This document shows, one piece after another, positions 1 through 8,643 of a DNA stretch of 64,000 bases. Each line of letters starts with the position of its first letter. Position 1 is the first letter of the stretch. Location of the stretch: the NCBI RefSeq assembly GCF_013463155.1, contig NZ_CP040781.1, forward strand, positions 310,001 to 374,000. Direction: 5' to 3'. The position numbers and the translations under genes are program-made. Below the pieces are notes generated by a model. It was given only the letters and a program-made list of their open reading frames with translations. It searched no databases and was not told where the DNA came from. This DNA comes from Staphylococcus sp. 17KM0847. Its GTDB lineage: Bacteria > Bacillota > Bacilli > Staphylococcales > Staphylococcaceae.

Positions 1-1947
1 ACACAGGAAATCGCCAAGCAGTTTGCGCAACGTTATGATTATCCATATGTTTTTCCGATGTATGTGAATACGGATCATATTAAGTGGAAAAAAGCACCAA
101 GTACCAACACTAAAAACTTATTGATTAAAGCAAGGTTTGAAGATGAGATTAAAGAGATATCTTATGCATTGAAATTGATGTACTATACGATTCATACACG
201 AGGTCAACAAGATATACACCTTTATTTACAAGGTTATGGACCTTCGTTGACGGACTATAAACAACTGATTGAATATTATGATATAGCCGAATATGTGCAC
301 ATCAATGAAGCGATACCAAGTGAAGTGATATATCTTTCAACATCACCATATGAAACACTCGGCTTTTCTATTTTAGAATCTATTGCTGCAGGTTATCAGG
401 TGATGGTTTATCCGGGGCATGATGATGTACTCCGAAATATTTATAGTGCTTATCAGGCAGTACATTTTATTTCTAAAGATTTAAGTTTAGATTATGATGT
501 ATTAATGACTGTATTAGCTACACCATACACTCAAGCTCAGCGTTTAGCAGATGAGGAAGTGTATACTGCCCAATTTGCAAGCACAGCTTATGCAGATAAG
601 CTTGTTGATAGCGTTAAACGGATGTCTCGCATACACCACACACAAACAGTTCATATCAAGCCACCTCAAATCACAGCTAAACAGCAATATTGGAAAGCTT
701 TAGGCCAACGTTTGATTGGCAAAACACAACGAATGTTACCAACGCGCGTAAAACAAAAGTTAGAAAACTCAAAGCAAGGTCAACAATTAATCCGAGGTGT
801 ACGACTTGCTAATGCAGCCGTTCGACGTAGACGGCATTCTCATAATATACAGGAAAAATGTATATTTATAGAGTCGTTTCATGGTAAAAACTTTTCCGGA
901 GATCCTAAATATATTGCATTAGCATTGAAACGTATATCACCAGAACTACAAATTTATGTGAGTTCTGTGAGTACATTAGTAGATATGGAAATTCGTTCGT
1001 ATGGTATGATACCGGTTCGTTTTGCCTCTAACGCTTATATTAAAGCTTTTGAACAGTGTCGTTATATTATTATTAACGGTAATCTTTGGAATCGCTTAAA
1101 AAAACAAGAGGGGCAAGAAGTTATTCAAACATGGCACGGTTTTCCGTTGAAGCGAATGGTAAATGATTTGATGAACGCTAAAGAACGGATATATCAATCT
1201 GCTCAGTTTAGACCTAAAATGCTGCAATGGGACGCGCTATTAATATCATCTAAACAATATGAGGAATATGTAACATCTGCCTTTGGATTGTCTGATCATC
1301 CATCACTTCATATAATGCCATATGGCGCACCACGCAATAGTTACTTAATACAGCATAGAGATGATTCAATAGAGCGTCAAAAGGTACAAGAGAAATATTT
1401 ATTGACTAAAGATGAAAGTAAGCGATACATTTTATTTTGTCCGACGTGGCGTAAAACGGAACGCCAGTCTGTATCAAAACTAGATTTGAAAGCATTATTA
1501 GAAGCATTGCCGATACATTACGAAATACTCATCAAGCTACATCCTAACGAAGGCCATTTGCGTCAGTATTATAAAACAATGCATCCACGTGTACATTGTT
1601 TTATGAATGAACTTGTCGATATTCAAGAATTATATTTGTTAGCTGATATTTTAATGACAGATTATTCATCAGCTATGTTTGATTATGCACATTTAAATCG
1701 TCCAATTTTCATTTTGGATGAAGATGTAATAACATACGGTCAAGAAATAGGATTTTATTTTGATGTGACAGCATTAAAATCGATTCAACACGTTCAACCG
1801 GATGCTAAAAATATTGCACATGCTATTCAAGCAGCAACAGCTATAAATCATGAAGAAATCATTCAGAGATTTATGTGTCTCGATACTCAACACTCAGATG
1901 AATGTGTCGCTCAAGCGATGATGTCTTTTGGGAGGGAACAGCAATGA
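1..1947 (+). CDS. CDP-glycerol glycerophosphotransferase family protein with N-terminal glycosyltransferase-like part (5' partial)
   Basis: The reading frame is open from base 1, so the start lies outside the window; 648 residues are visible. The first ~230 visible residues resemble the end of a GT4-type glycosyltransferase, with the E-x7-E-like stretch ETLGFSILESIAAG. The remainder matches the Glyphos_transf fold of TagB/TagF/TarF enzymes, including QTWHGFPLKRM, a late HPN and DYSSAMFDYA. Such enzymes transfer glycerol-phosphate or ribitol-phosphate units from CDP-alditols to teichoic-acid precursors at the inner membrane face. The acceptor cannot be told from sequence. The stop overlaps the next start by 4 bp (ATGA), suggesting co-translation. 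The two-domain layout is also found in other wall-polymer synthases, so the exact product is uncertain. Confidence 0.75.
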   Translation, partial: TQEIAKQFAQRYDYPYVFPMYVNTDHIKWKKAPSTNTKNLLIKARFEDEIKEISYALKLMYYTIHTRGQQDIHLYLQGYGPSLTDYKQLIEYYDIAEYVHINEAIPSEVIYLSTSPYETLGFSILESIAAGYQVMVYPGHDDVLRNIYSAYQAVHFISKDLSLDYDVLMTVLATPYTQAQRLADEEVYTAQFASTAYADKLVDSVKRMSRIHHTQTVHIKPPQITAKQQYWKALGQRLIGKTQRMLPTRVKQKLENSKQGQQLIRGVRLANAAVRRRRHSHNIQEKCIFIESFHGKNFSGDPKYIALALKRISPELQIYVSSVSTLVDMEIRSYGMIPVRFASNAYIKAFEQCRYIIINGNLWNRLKKQEGQEVIQTWHGFPLKRMVNDLMNAKERIYQSAQFRPKMLQWDALLISSKQYEEYVTSAFGLSDHPSLHIMPYGAPRNSYLIQHRDDSIERQKVQEKYLLTKDESKRYILFCPTWRKTERQSVSKLDLKALLEALPIHYEILIKLHPNEGHLRQYYKTMHPRVHCFMNELVDIQELYLLADILMTDYSSAMFDYAHLNRPIFILDEDVITYGQEIGFYFDVTALKSIQHVQPDAKNIAHAIQAATAINHEEIIQRFMCLDTQHSDECVAQAMMSFGREQQ

Positions 1948-2429
1948 AGAAAATGAAAAAGACAAATGCAATGAGAATATTGGACCGTGCAAAAATAATG
2001 TATGAAACGAGAACATTTGAAGTAGATGATGAACATATTGAAGGCTTAGAAGTGGCAAAACGTATAGATGTTTCCGAGAAACAAGTCTATAAAACATTAG
2101 TGCTTGAGAATGCACAAAGAGAACATTTTGTGTTTGTCGTACCTGTATCAGCACACCTCGATATGAAAGCTGCAGCGGCAAGTGTAGGAGAGAAGAAATT
2201 ACATTTAATGCCCTTAGAAGATTTGAAAAAAATAACAGGCTACATACGAGGAGGTTGTTCACCCATAGGTATGAAAACACAATTTCCAACAGTCATAGAT
2301 GCCAGTGTAGAGCAGTTTGATCAAATGTTTGTGAGTGCAGGTCAACGTGGCGTTCAAATGGGTTTAGCTCCGCAAGCATTAATAGAGGTAGTCAACGCAG
2401 AAGTGAAATCTATTGCCATATATGAATAG
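1944..2429 (+). CDS. ybaK: YbaK/EbsC-family Cys-tRNA(Pro) deacylase
   Basis: The 161-residue protein has the YbaK/EbsC editing-domain layout, with KTLVLEN, FVFVVPV and the GGCSPIGMK stretch typical of the family. These enzymes hydrolyse mischarged aminoacyl-tRNAs, classically Cys-tRNA(Pro), in the cytoplasm. The start is the ATG at 1944, preceded by GGAGGG at 1931-1936; it overlaps the upstream stop by four bases. A rho-independent terminator follows. The tRNA substrate is inferred from the family. Confidence 0.88.
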   Translation: MKKMKKTNAMRILDRAKIMYETRTFEVDDEHIEGLEVAKRIDVSEKQVYKTLVLENAQREHFVFVVPVSAHLDMKAAAASVGEKKLHLMPLEDLKKITGYIRGGCSPIGMKTQFPTVIDASVEQFDQMFVSAGQRGVQMGLAPQALIEVVNAEVKSIAIYE

Positions 2430-2437
2430 AAGTTATA

Positions 2438-2477
2438 GATACATAATGATCGAATGAGATTGTTATGTGTCTTTTTT
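2438..2477 (+). terminator. Terminator after ybaK
   Basis: Arms 2438-2451 and 2458-2471 pair with a few G-U pairs around a 6-nt loop and run into a T tract. This separates the upstream pair from the fructose operon. Confidence 0.7.
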
Positions 2478-2484
2478 ATGTCTT

Positions 2485-2549
2485 TGATGAATGTTTTTGA
2501 TTGAAAATGACTGTATATGATTGATAAATGAAAACGAATACATTATAAT
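2485..2549 (+). promoter_or_regulatory. fru operon promoter with candidate cre site and direct repeats
   Basis: TTGATA (2521-2526) and TATAAT (2544-2549) are 17 bp apart. The spacer holds TGAAAACGAATACA (2529-2542), which matches the catabolite-repression consensus TGWAANCGNTNWCA at all but one position. Two near-identical direct repeats, TGATTGAAAATGA (2498-2510) and TGATTGATAAATGA (2518-2531), start 20 bp apart, with a weaker third copy near 2485. They are candidate operators for the DeoR-type repressor FruR encoded downstream. Protein binding is inferred. Confidence 0.72.
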
Positions 2550-2571
2550 GTAAGAGAATTGAGGTGGTCAG

Positions 2572-3321
2572 GTGTTAACAGACAAACGCCATGCACTTAT
2601 TATTGAGGCTTTGGAACAACATAATTTTTTAAAGTTACAACAGCTAATGGCTTATACAGGTTCGAGTGCATCAACGATTCGACGAGATTTAACAAAACTG
2701 CAAGAAGAAGGTCTTTTGACACGTGTACATGGTGGTGCAAAGTTAGTGTCTTTATCGTTAGAGCCTGAGCTATCCACTAAACGTACACAACATATCGAAG
2801 AAAAGATTGAAATTGCCAAACAAGCAGCACAGCTGATTAACGATGGAGATGACTTGTATTTAGACGCGGGATCAACAACATTGGAGATGATACCGTTTAT
2901 AACAGCCACAGGTATTACTGTTGTGACAAATGGTTTATCTCATGTTGAAGCACTTTTGAAACAAGGCATTCACACATATATTATTGGTGGAGAAATGAAG
3001 CCAAATACAATGGCGGTCGTAGGTACGAGAGCAGTTAAGTTTTTGAAGAATTATTGCTTTGACAAAGCTTTTTTAGGTATTAACGGTATTGATGAAACAT
3101 CGGGGCTGACGACACCAGATGAACGTGAAGCGATGATGAAGGAAGTGGCGATACAGCAAAGCCAACAAGCTTATGTTTTGGCAGATCATTCTAAATTTGG
3201 ACAGGTTCATTTTGCTACTATAAAAACATCTGAGTTACCCATTATTATTACATCCGCACAAGGTCATTTGCAGAACCAGTCATTAAAAGGGGAAAAACAT
3301 CTTGAAATTTTAGGAGGCTAA
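2572..3321 (+). CDS. fruR: DeoR-family transcriptional repressor of fructose operon
   Basis: A 249-residue DeoR-family regulator: an N-terminal winged helix-turn-helix (about residues 5-57, with SSASTIRRDLTKLQEEG) and a C-terminal sugar-phosphate-sensing DeoRC domain containing LDAGSTT and TNGLSH. It starts at a GTG (2572) behind GAGGTGG. Position as first gene of fruR-fruK-fruA, 2 bp before fruK, supports FruR, a repressor expected to respond to fructose-1-phosphate. The direct repeats in the promoter are its likely operators, giving autoregulation. Confidence 0.92.
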   Translation: MLTDKRHALIIEALEQHNFLKLQQLMAYTGSSASTIRRDLTKLQEEGLLTRVHGGAKLVSLSLEPELSTKRTQHIEEKIEIAKQAAQLINDGDDLYLDAGSTTLEMIPFITATGITVVTNGLSHVEALLKQGIHTYIIGGEMKPNTMAVVGTRAVKFLKNYCFDKAFLGINGIDETSGLTTPDEREAMMKEVAIQQSQQAYVLADHSKFGQVHFATIKTSELPIIITSAQGHLQNQSLKGEKHLEILGG

Positions 3322-3323
3322 AT

Positions 3324-4247
3324 ATGATATATACAGTAACGTTGAATCCATCGATTGATTATATTATGTTTGTGGAAGGTTTTACATCGGGAGCGCTTAA
3401 TCGTACAGTAGATACTGCAAAGTTTGCAGGGGGTAAAGGTATTAATGTTTCACGTGTATTAAAAACATTAGATGTACCATCTACTGCGTTAGGTTTTGTG
3501 GGTGGATTTCCCGGACAGTTTATCGAAGAAACATTAACAAAGGCGGGTATTAAAACGGACTTTACGCACGTGAAGGAAGATACACGTATTAATGTTAAAT
3601 TGAAGAGTGATAAAGAAACTGAAATTAATGCAGCAGGACCTCAAATTACAAAAGAACATATTTCAGAGTTATTTGAAAAACTTCGTCAAACGACATCAGA
3701 AGATATTGTTGTTGTCGCTGGTAGCGTACCGAGTAGTTTGCCAAATACAATTTATAAAGATATCGCTGAAATTGTTCAACGTACTGGAGCACAATTGGTA
3801 GTAGATGCAGAAAAATCCTTAATCGAAGGGATTTTACCTTATCGACCACGTCTCATTAAGCCGAATAAAGTAGAACTAGAAGAAATGTTTGGCACGACGA
3901 TAACTACTGATGAAGAGGTATTAATGTATGGTCATAAACTTTTAGAACAAGGTGCACAAACTGTTTTAGTATCACTTGGGGGAGAAGGTGCTATTTACTT
4001 AGATAGAACACAAGCCTATAAAGTCCTTGCACCAAGTGGTAAAGTCGTGAATACAGTAGGTGCAGGTGATAGTACCGTAGCAGGCATGGTAGCGGGCTTT
4101 ACAAAATGTTTAGCTCAGCAAGAAGTATTAAAATGGGCGATCGCCTCAGGGTCAGCGACAGCATTTAATGATGATTTAGCACAGCGCAAGATGATTGATG
4201 ACTTATTTAAAAAAATAGAAATCACACCACTATATAAGGAGGGGTAA
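3324..4247 (+). CDS. fruK: 1-phosphofructokinase
   Basis: A 307-residue PfkB-family kinase with both signatures: GGKGINVSRVL near residue 38 and NTVGAGDSTVAGM near residue 245, where the GAGD aspartate is the catalytic base. It phosphorylates fructose-1-phosphate to fructose-1,6-bisphosphate, feeding PTS-imported fructose into glycolysis. It lies 2 bp after fruR and 1 bp before fruA. The operon context favours 1-phosphofructokinase over tagatose-6-phosphate kinase, which has the same fold. Confidence 0.95.
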   Translation: MIYTVTLNPSIDYIMFVEGFTSGALNRTVDTAKFAGGKGINVSRVLKTLDVPSTALGFVGGFPGQFIEETLTKAGIKTDFTHVKEDTRINVKLKSDKETEINAAGPQITKEHISELFEKLRQTTSEDIVVVAGSVPSSLPNTIYKDIAEIVQRTGAQLVVDAEKSLIEGILPYRPRLIKPNKVELEEMFGTTITTDEEVLMYGHKLLEQGAQTVLVSLGGEGAIYLDRTQAYKVLAPSGKVVNTVGAGDSTVAGMVAGFTKCLAQQEVLKWAIASGSATAFNDDLAQRKMIDDLFKKIEITPLYKEG

Positions 4248-4248
4248 T

Positions 4249-6156
4249 ATGAGAATTACAGAATTACTTACAAAAGCAACAGTAGCAATGGATTTGGAAG
4301 CAACAACAAAAGATGAGGCGATATTAGAACTTGCACATCAACTCAACCATGCCGGGAAACTTAACAATTTAGATGATTTTGTGGCAGCAATACACAACAG
4401 GGAAAGTCAAAGTTCGACAGGTATTGGAGAGGGTATTGCGATCCCTCATGCCAAAGTAGGTGCGGTAGATACCCCTGCTATTGCATTTGGTAAATCTAAA
4501 GCGGGTCTTGATTACAATAGCTTAGATATGCAACCCGCACATCTATTCTTTATGATTGCAGCACCAGAAGCAGGTGCACAGACACATTTGGATGCCCTTG
4601 CTAAACTATCAGGGATTTTAATGGATGATCAAGTGCGTGAAGCTTTACTTCATGCAACGACGCCTGAAGAAGTTTTAGCAATTATCAATAAGGCAGATGA
4701 TGAGGTTGAAGATGAAGAAAATGTAACAAATCATGCAGCAGATGTGGATACAACACAACCTTATGTATTAGCAGTCACAGCATGCCCAACAGGAATTGCA
4801 CACACATTTATGGCACGCGATGCATTGAAAAAACAAGCAGAGCAAATGGGCGTTCAAATAAAAGTTGAAACAAATGGCGCGGGCGGTATTAAAAATCATT
4901 TGACGGAAGAGGATATTGAAAAAGCAGATGGTATTATTGTCGCTGCAGATGTGCATGTCGAAACGAATCGCTTTAATGGTAAAAACGTAGTACAAGTGCC
5001 GGTAGCAGATGGTATTAAACGACCAGAAGCATTGATACAAACGGCTTTGGATAAAAGTCGTAAGCCATTTGTAGCGGAGCAAGGTACAACAACTTCTGAA
5101 GGTAATGAAGAGAAGTTAAGTGTAGGTAAAACAATCTATAAACATTTAATGAACGGTGTTTCTAATATGCTACCGCTTGTTATTGCAGGTGGTATTCTGA
5201 TGGCAATTGTCTTTATGATTCACCCAGACGCTATGGATCCGAACAGCAGTCATTATAATGCATTTGCAGATACGTTATGGCAGATTGGTAACAAAAGTGC
5301 CTTTGCATTAATTGTTCCGATTTTAGCAGGTTACATTGCACGTAGTATTGCAGATAAGCCGGGCTTTGCAGCAGGTCTTGTGGGTGGTATGCTCGCAGTT
5401 TCAGGTGATTCAGGCTTTATCGGTGGGATTATTGCAGGTTTCTTAGCAGGTTATTTAACACAGGGCATCAAGTCATTAACGAAAAACTTCCCACAAATGT
5501 TAGAAGGGTTAAAACCGACATTAATCTATCCAATTGTTTCTGTAACAATTACAGGTTTAGCGATGATTTATATCTTTAATACACCCGCATCATGGTTGAA
5601 TAATGCATTGATTTCAGGATTGGATAGTTTGTCAGGTACAAACATCGTCATTCTCGGTATTGTAATTGGTGCAATGATGGCGATTGATATGGGTGGACCA
5701 TTTAACAAAGCGGCTTATGTATTTAGTACGGCGGCTTTAACAGCTGGTAACCCTGCTCCAATTACAGCAGCAATGGTAGGGGGTATGGTTCCGCCAATCG
5801 CTTTAGCCTTTGCAATGATTATTTTTAGAGCGAAGTTTACAAAAGAGCAACGCGGTTCAATTATTCCTAACTTTGTAATGGGTGCAAGCTTTATTACAGA
5901 GGGTGCCATTCCATTTGCTGCGGCAGACCCATTGCGTGTTATACCATCAATGATGGTGGGCTCTGGTATTGCAGGTGGACTTGCATTGTTATTCGGTTCT
6001 CAAATTCAAGCTCCTCACGGTGGACTTGTAGTCATCTTCGGTACAGATTTTGGTCACTCACTTTATACAATTATAGCTATTGTAATAGGTGCACTTATCG
6101 GTGCAGTAATGTATGGATTACTCAAACAAAAACCAAAACAAACACCAACAATTTAA
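4249..6156 (+). CDS. fruA: PTS fructose transporter subunit IIABC
   Basis: A 635-residue fused PTS permease in IIA-IIB-IIC order. The IIA domain holds GIAIPHAK with the phosphorylated histidine at residue 67. The IIB domain holds TACPTGIAHTF with the phosphocysteine at about 179. The IIC membrane domain occupies about residues 295-630. It imports fructose with phosphorylation to fructose-1-phosphate, using phosphate from HPr. An acidic linker (DDEVEDEE) separates IIA from IIB. Length matches Gram-positive FruA. A terminator follows. Confidence 0.96.
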   Translation: MRITELLTKATVAMDLEATTKDEAILELAHQLNHAGKLNNLDDFVAAIHNRESQSSTGIGEGIAIPHAKVGAVDTPAIAFGKSKAGLDYNSLDMQPAHLFFMIAAPEAGAQTHLDALAKLSGILMDDQVREALLHATTPEEVLAIINKADDEVEDEENVTNHAADVDTTQPYVLAVTACPTGIAHTFMARDALKKQAEQMGVQIKVETNGAGGIKNHLTEEDIEKADGIIVAADVHVETNRFNGKNVVQVPVADGIKRPEALIQTALDKSRKPFVAEQGTTTSEGNEEKLSVGKTIYKHLMNGVSNMLPLVIAGGILMAIVFMIHPDAMDPNSSHYNAFADTLWQIGNKSAFALIVPILAGYIARSIADKPGFAAGLVGGMLAVSGDSGFIGGIIAGFLAGYLTQGIKSLTKNFPQMLEGLKPTLIYPIVSVTITGLAMIYIFNTPASWLNNALISGLDSLSGTNIVILGIVIGAMMAIDMGGPFNKAAYVFSTAALTAGNPAPITAAMVGGMVPPIALAFAMIIFRAKFTKEQRGSIIPNFVMGASFITEGAIPFAAADPLRVIPSMMVGSGIAGGLALLFGSQIQAPHGGLVVIFGTDFGHSLYTIIAIVIGALIGAVMYGLLKQKPKQTPTI

Positions 6157-6166
6157 TGGATAGAAG

Positions 6167-6200
6167 GACTGTGTCACAAAAGTGGCCAGTCTTTTTATTT
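6167..6200 (+). terminator. Terminator after fruA
   Basis: GACTG-containing hairpin (left arm from 6167, right arm GTGGCCAGTC ending at 6191) followed by TTTTTATTT. It closes the fructose operon. Confidence 0.75.
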
Positions 6201-6319
6201 ATGCTGTCTATTAAGTGAGATAAATGGGTAAAGAAAACAAGTCTCATTTTATGGAGTACTACTTCGAATATCTTTTCTTATAGCAGATATACTCCTATGT
6301 ATGATTTTGAAATGAGTTA

Positions 6320-6487
6320 TGGTATGATAAAATTATTATTTTTATGTCTGGAGGTAGCTCAATGGGAAGGATTTAGTATTTGGATCTGAACAGTCAATGC
6401 ATGTTTGGCATATAAATATCATGTTATCGCTTTCTATTGAGCGATGCAAAATTAACGGAGGTGAATCCCTATTTAATAGGGAACTAA
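6320..6487 (+). promoter_or_regulatory. Extended -10 promoter and structured leader of mpfA-like gene
   Basis: An extended -10 element TGGTATGAT (6320-6328) would start a leader of about 150 nt. The leader holds: a four-codon ORF (6362-6376, Met-Gly-Arg-Ile-stop) 7 nt after GGAGG; a perfect 6-bp hairpin (6426-6431 with 6440-6445); and GGAGG at 6457-6461, 26 nt before the TTG start. A 7-bp hairpin (6466-6472 with 6476-6482, loop TTA) sits inside that gap and shortens the effective spacing to 9 nt. I could not match it to a known riboswitch. Confidence 0.55.
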
Positions 6488-7834
6488 TTGGATAGTACGA
6501 CCATTATTTATTTACTTATATTTTTTACATTAATTGCGCTAACAACCGTCTTTGTAGGGTCTGAATTTGCGCTTGTAAAGGTACGTGCAACGCGTATTGA
6601 GCAGTTGATTGCAGAAGGGAACGGCAATGCACGTGTTGTGAAAAAGATGATTTCCAACTTAGATTATTACTTATCTGCCTGTCAATTAGGAATTACGGTA
6701 ACATCATTAGGATTAGGGTGGTTAGGTGAACCATTATTTGAGCGAATACTACATCCTGTGATTGAACTATTGAATATACCAGACCCGCTCGTAACAACTA
6801 TTTCTATTGTGACAGCATTTATTATTGTAACTTATATCCATGTTGTTATTGGGGAGTTAGCCCCTAAAACTTTAGCAATTCAATATACTGAGCGTATCGC
6901 TTTATTATATGCACGACCACTATATTATTTTGGTTTTGTCATGAAACCTTTAATTTGGTTGATGAACGGTTCAGCGCGACTCATTATTCGCACATTTGGT
7001 GTAGATCCAGATGTGACAAATGAAGCGATGTCAGAAGAAGAACTTAAAATTATTATGAATAATAGTTATCATGGTGGCGAAATCAATCAAACAGAGTTAG
7101 CATATATGCAAAATATTTTTTCGTTTGATGAGCGACATGCAAAAGATATTATGGTGCCACGTACACAGATGATTACACTTAATGAACCGTTTAATGTCGA
7201 TGAATTGTTAGAAACAGTAAAGGAACATCAATTTACGCGTTATCCAATTACTGAAGATGGTGACAAGGACCATATTAAAGGATTTATTAATGTGAAAGAA
7301 TTTTTAACTGAATATGCATCGGGTGTGCCGATTAAAGTGAGTCATTATATTCACGAGTTACCGATGATTTCTGAAACAACACGAATCAGTGACGCTTTAG
7401 TCCGTATGCAACGTGAACATGTGCATATCAGCTTGATTATTGATGAATATGGTGGAACAGCTGGGATTTTAACGATGGAAGATATATTGGAAGAGATCGT
7501 TGGCGAGATACGAGACGAGTTTGATGATGATGAAGTCAATGATATTGTACAATTGGATGATAAGACATATCAAATTAATGGTCGTGTGCTTTTAAGTGAC
7601 CTTGAAGATCAGTTTGGTATTGAATTTGAAGATTCAGAGGATATAGATACCATTGGTGGTTGGTTACAAGCACAAAACACCAATTTAGAGCATGATGACT
7701 ATGTAGATACTATTTTTGATCGCTGGGTCATTTCAGAAATTGAAAATCATCAAATCATTCATGTCTTATTACGTTATGAATATAATGCAGAACGTCCGCG
7801 AAGTGTAGATGAAGAAGCACAAGATGAAGAGTAA
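6488..7834 (+). CDS. mpfA: CNNM/CorC-family Mg2+ efflux protein, MpfA-like
   Basis: A 448-residue protein with an N-terminal DUF21 membrane domain (about 1-200, first helix [17 protein letters not shown]), a CBS pair (about 215-335, containing [10 protein letters not shown] and [20 protein letters not shown]) and a C-terminal CorC/HlyC domain (about 350-430). This is the CNNM family; the S. aureus member next to the fructose operon is MpfA, needed for tolerance to high Mg2+. The start is TTG at 6488 because an in-frame TAA lies directly before it. The ribosome binding site is 26 nt away, with a hairpin between. No nagA lies between fruA and this gene. Confidence 0.85.
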   Translation: MDSTTIIYLLIFFTLIALTTVFVGSEFALVKVRATRIEQLIAEGNGNARVVKKMISNLDYYLSACQLGITVTSLGLGWLGEPLFERILHPVIELLNIPDPLVTTISIVTAFIIVTYIHVVIGELAPKTLAIQYTERIALLYARPLYYFGFVMKPLIWLMNGSARLIIRTFGVDPDVTNEAMSEEELKIIMNNSYHGGEINQTELAYMQNIFSFDERHAKDIMVPRTQMITLNEPFNVDELLETVKEHQFTRYPITEDGDKDHIKGFINVKEFLTEYASGVPIKVSHYIHELPMISETTRISDALVRMQREHVHISLIIDEYGGTAGILTMEDILEEIVGEIRDEFDDDEVNDIVQLDDKTYQINGRVLLSDLEDQFGIEFEDSEDIDTIGGWLQAQNTNLEHDDYVDTIFDRWVISEIENHQIIHVLLRYEYNAERPRSVDEEAQDEE

Positions 7835-7895
7835 AAAGTGATTTGAATAGTTTATATAATGAAACACTACCTTTAATAGATGCTTCACCTTTTGT

Positions 7896-7927
7896 GGTGG
7901 GATGGCATATGCTGTCTCACCTTTTTT
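7896..7927 (+). terminator. Terminator after mpfA-like gene
   Basis: An 11-bp stem with G-U pairs, GGTGGGATGGC (7896-7906) with GCTGTCTCACC (7911-7921), loop ATAT, then TTTTTT. The right arm coincides with the apparent left terminus of the adjoining ISL3 relic, so the insertion may have supplied the terminator. Confidence 0.75.
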
Positions 7928-8565
7928 GGTATACAAAAAGCGCATATGTCTCTATAATTTTAAGTGCCTTAAACCCAAATTAAAGGAGACATGATGCGCC
8001 TATGTGTAATGATATATTAAAATTACTTAAAATAAAAGACAAAAATATACAGGTGGTAGATGTTCAAGATGATGTTGAAGTACGAGGACAGCTTTCCACA
8101 GTCATTTACGGCATACTTTCATATATACCTCAGTGTTGTGAAAAATGTGGGCATAAGAATGAGAGTCACATTCATAAACATGGTAAGCGTATATCTCGTT
8201 TAATGTTGTTAAAGTCTCAAGAAGCCTATGTTTATTTTAATCTAGCAAAACAACGTTATAAGTGTCAGTACTGTCAAAGCACCTTTACAGCTTCTACAAA
8301 TATTGTGGAAGCAAACTGTTTTATTATGAATCGTGTGAAGCTGGCCATTCAAGACAAACTGACACAAGTGCGTTCTGAAGTTGATGTTATGAACGAATGT
8401 TGTATGTCTCCAAGTACTGTGAAATGATGTATTTAATAAGAGTATAATCCATCATAATTGTACGTTTAGATAAATTCAACTATTTCTACGTATATGAAAG
8501 TATAATAGAAATAAAATCAGGTTATTTTAATTATCGATCTATCCACGACAGGAAGATCGACGGCT
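7910..8565 (+). mobile_element. Internally deleted ISL3-family insertion sequence relic (copy 1)
   Basis: The left end (7910 onward, GCTGTCTCACC then TTTTTTGGTATAC) resembles the left end of the element at 62118. The right end (about 8457-8565) shares long stretches with 62430-62533, including TTCTACGTATATGAAA. The outer end read inward on the other strand (GCCGTCGATCTTCC) is a degenerate inverted repeat of the left end. Between them lies only the N-terminal third of a transposase. The boundaries are approximate. Confidence 0.65.
8002..8427 (+). pseudogene. Truncated ISL3-family transposase (N-terminal 141 residues)
   Basis: The protein opens like ISL3-family transposases: a zinc-finger domain with CCEKCGHKN and, later, YKCQYCQSTF, followed by the start of the helix-turn-helix (NECCMSPSTVK), where it stops at a TGA. 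Intact members have about 430-440 residues, so the DDE catalytic core is missing. The frame is otherwise clean with a ribosome binding site AAAGGAG at 7982-7988, which suggests a fairly recent deletion. It cannot transpose by itself. Confidence 0.82.
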
Positions 8566-8643
8566 TATTTTATTACAAGAATATTAAAATAAAGTTATTT
8601 AGTAATATAGTGTTTTAAATAAATATTGAAAGAGTGGATACTA

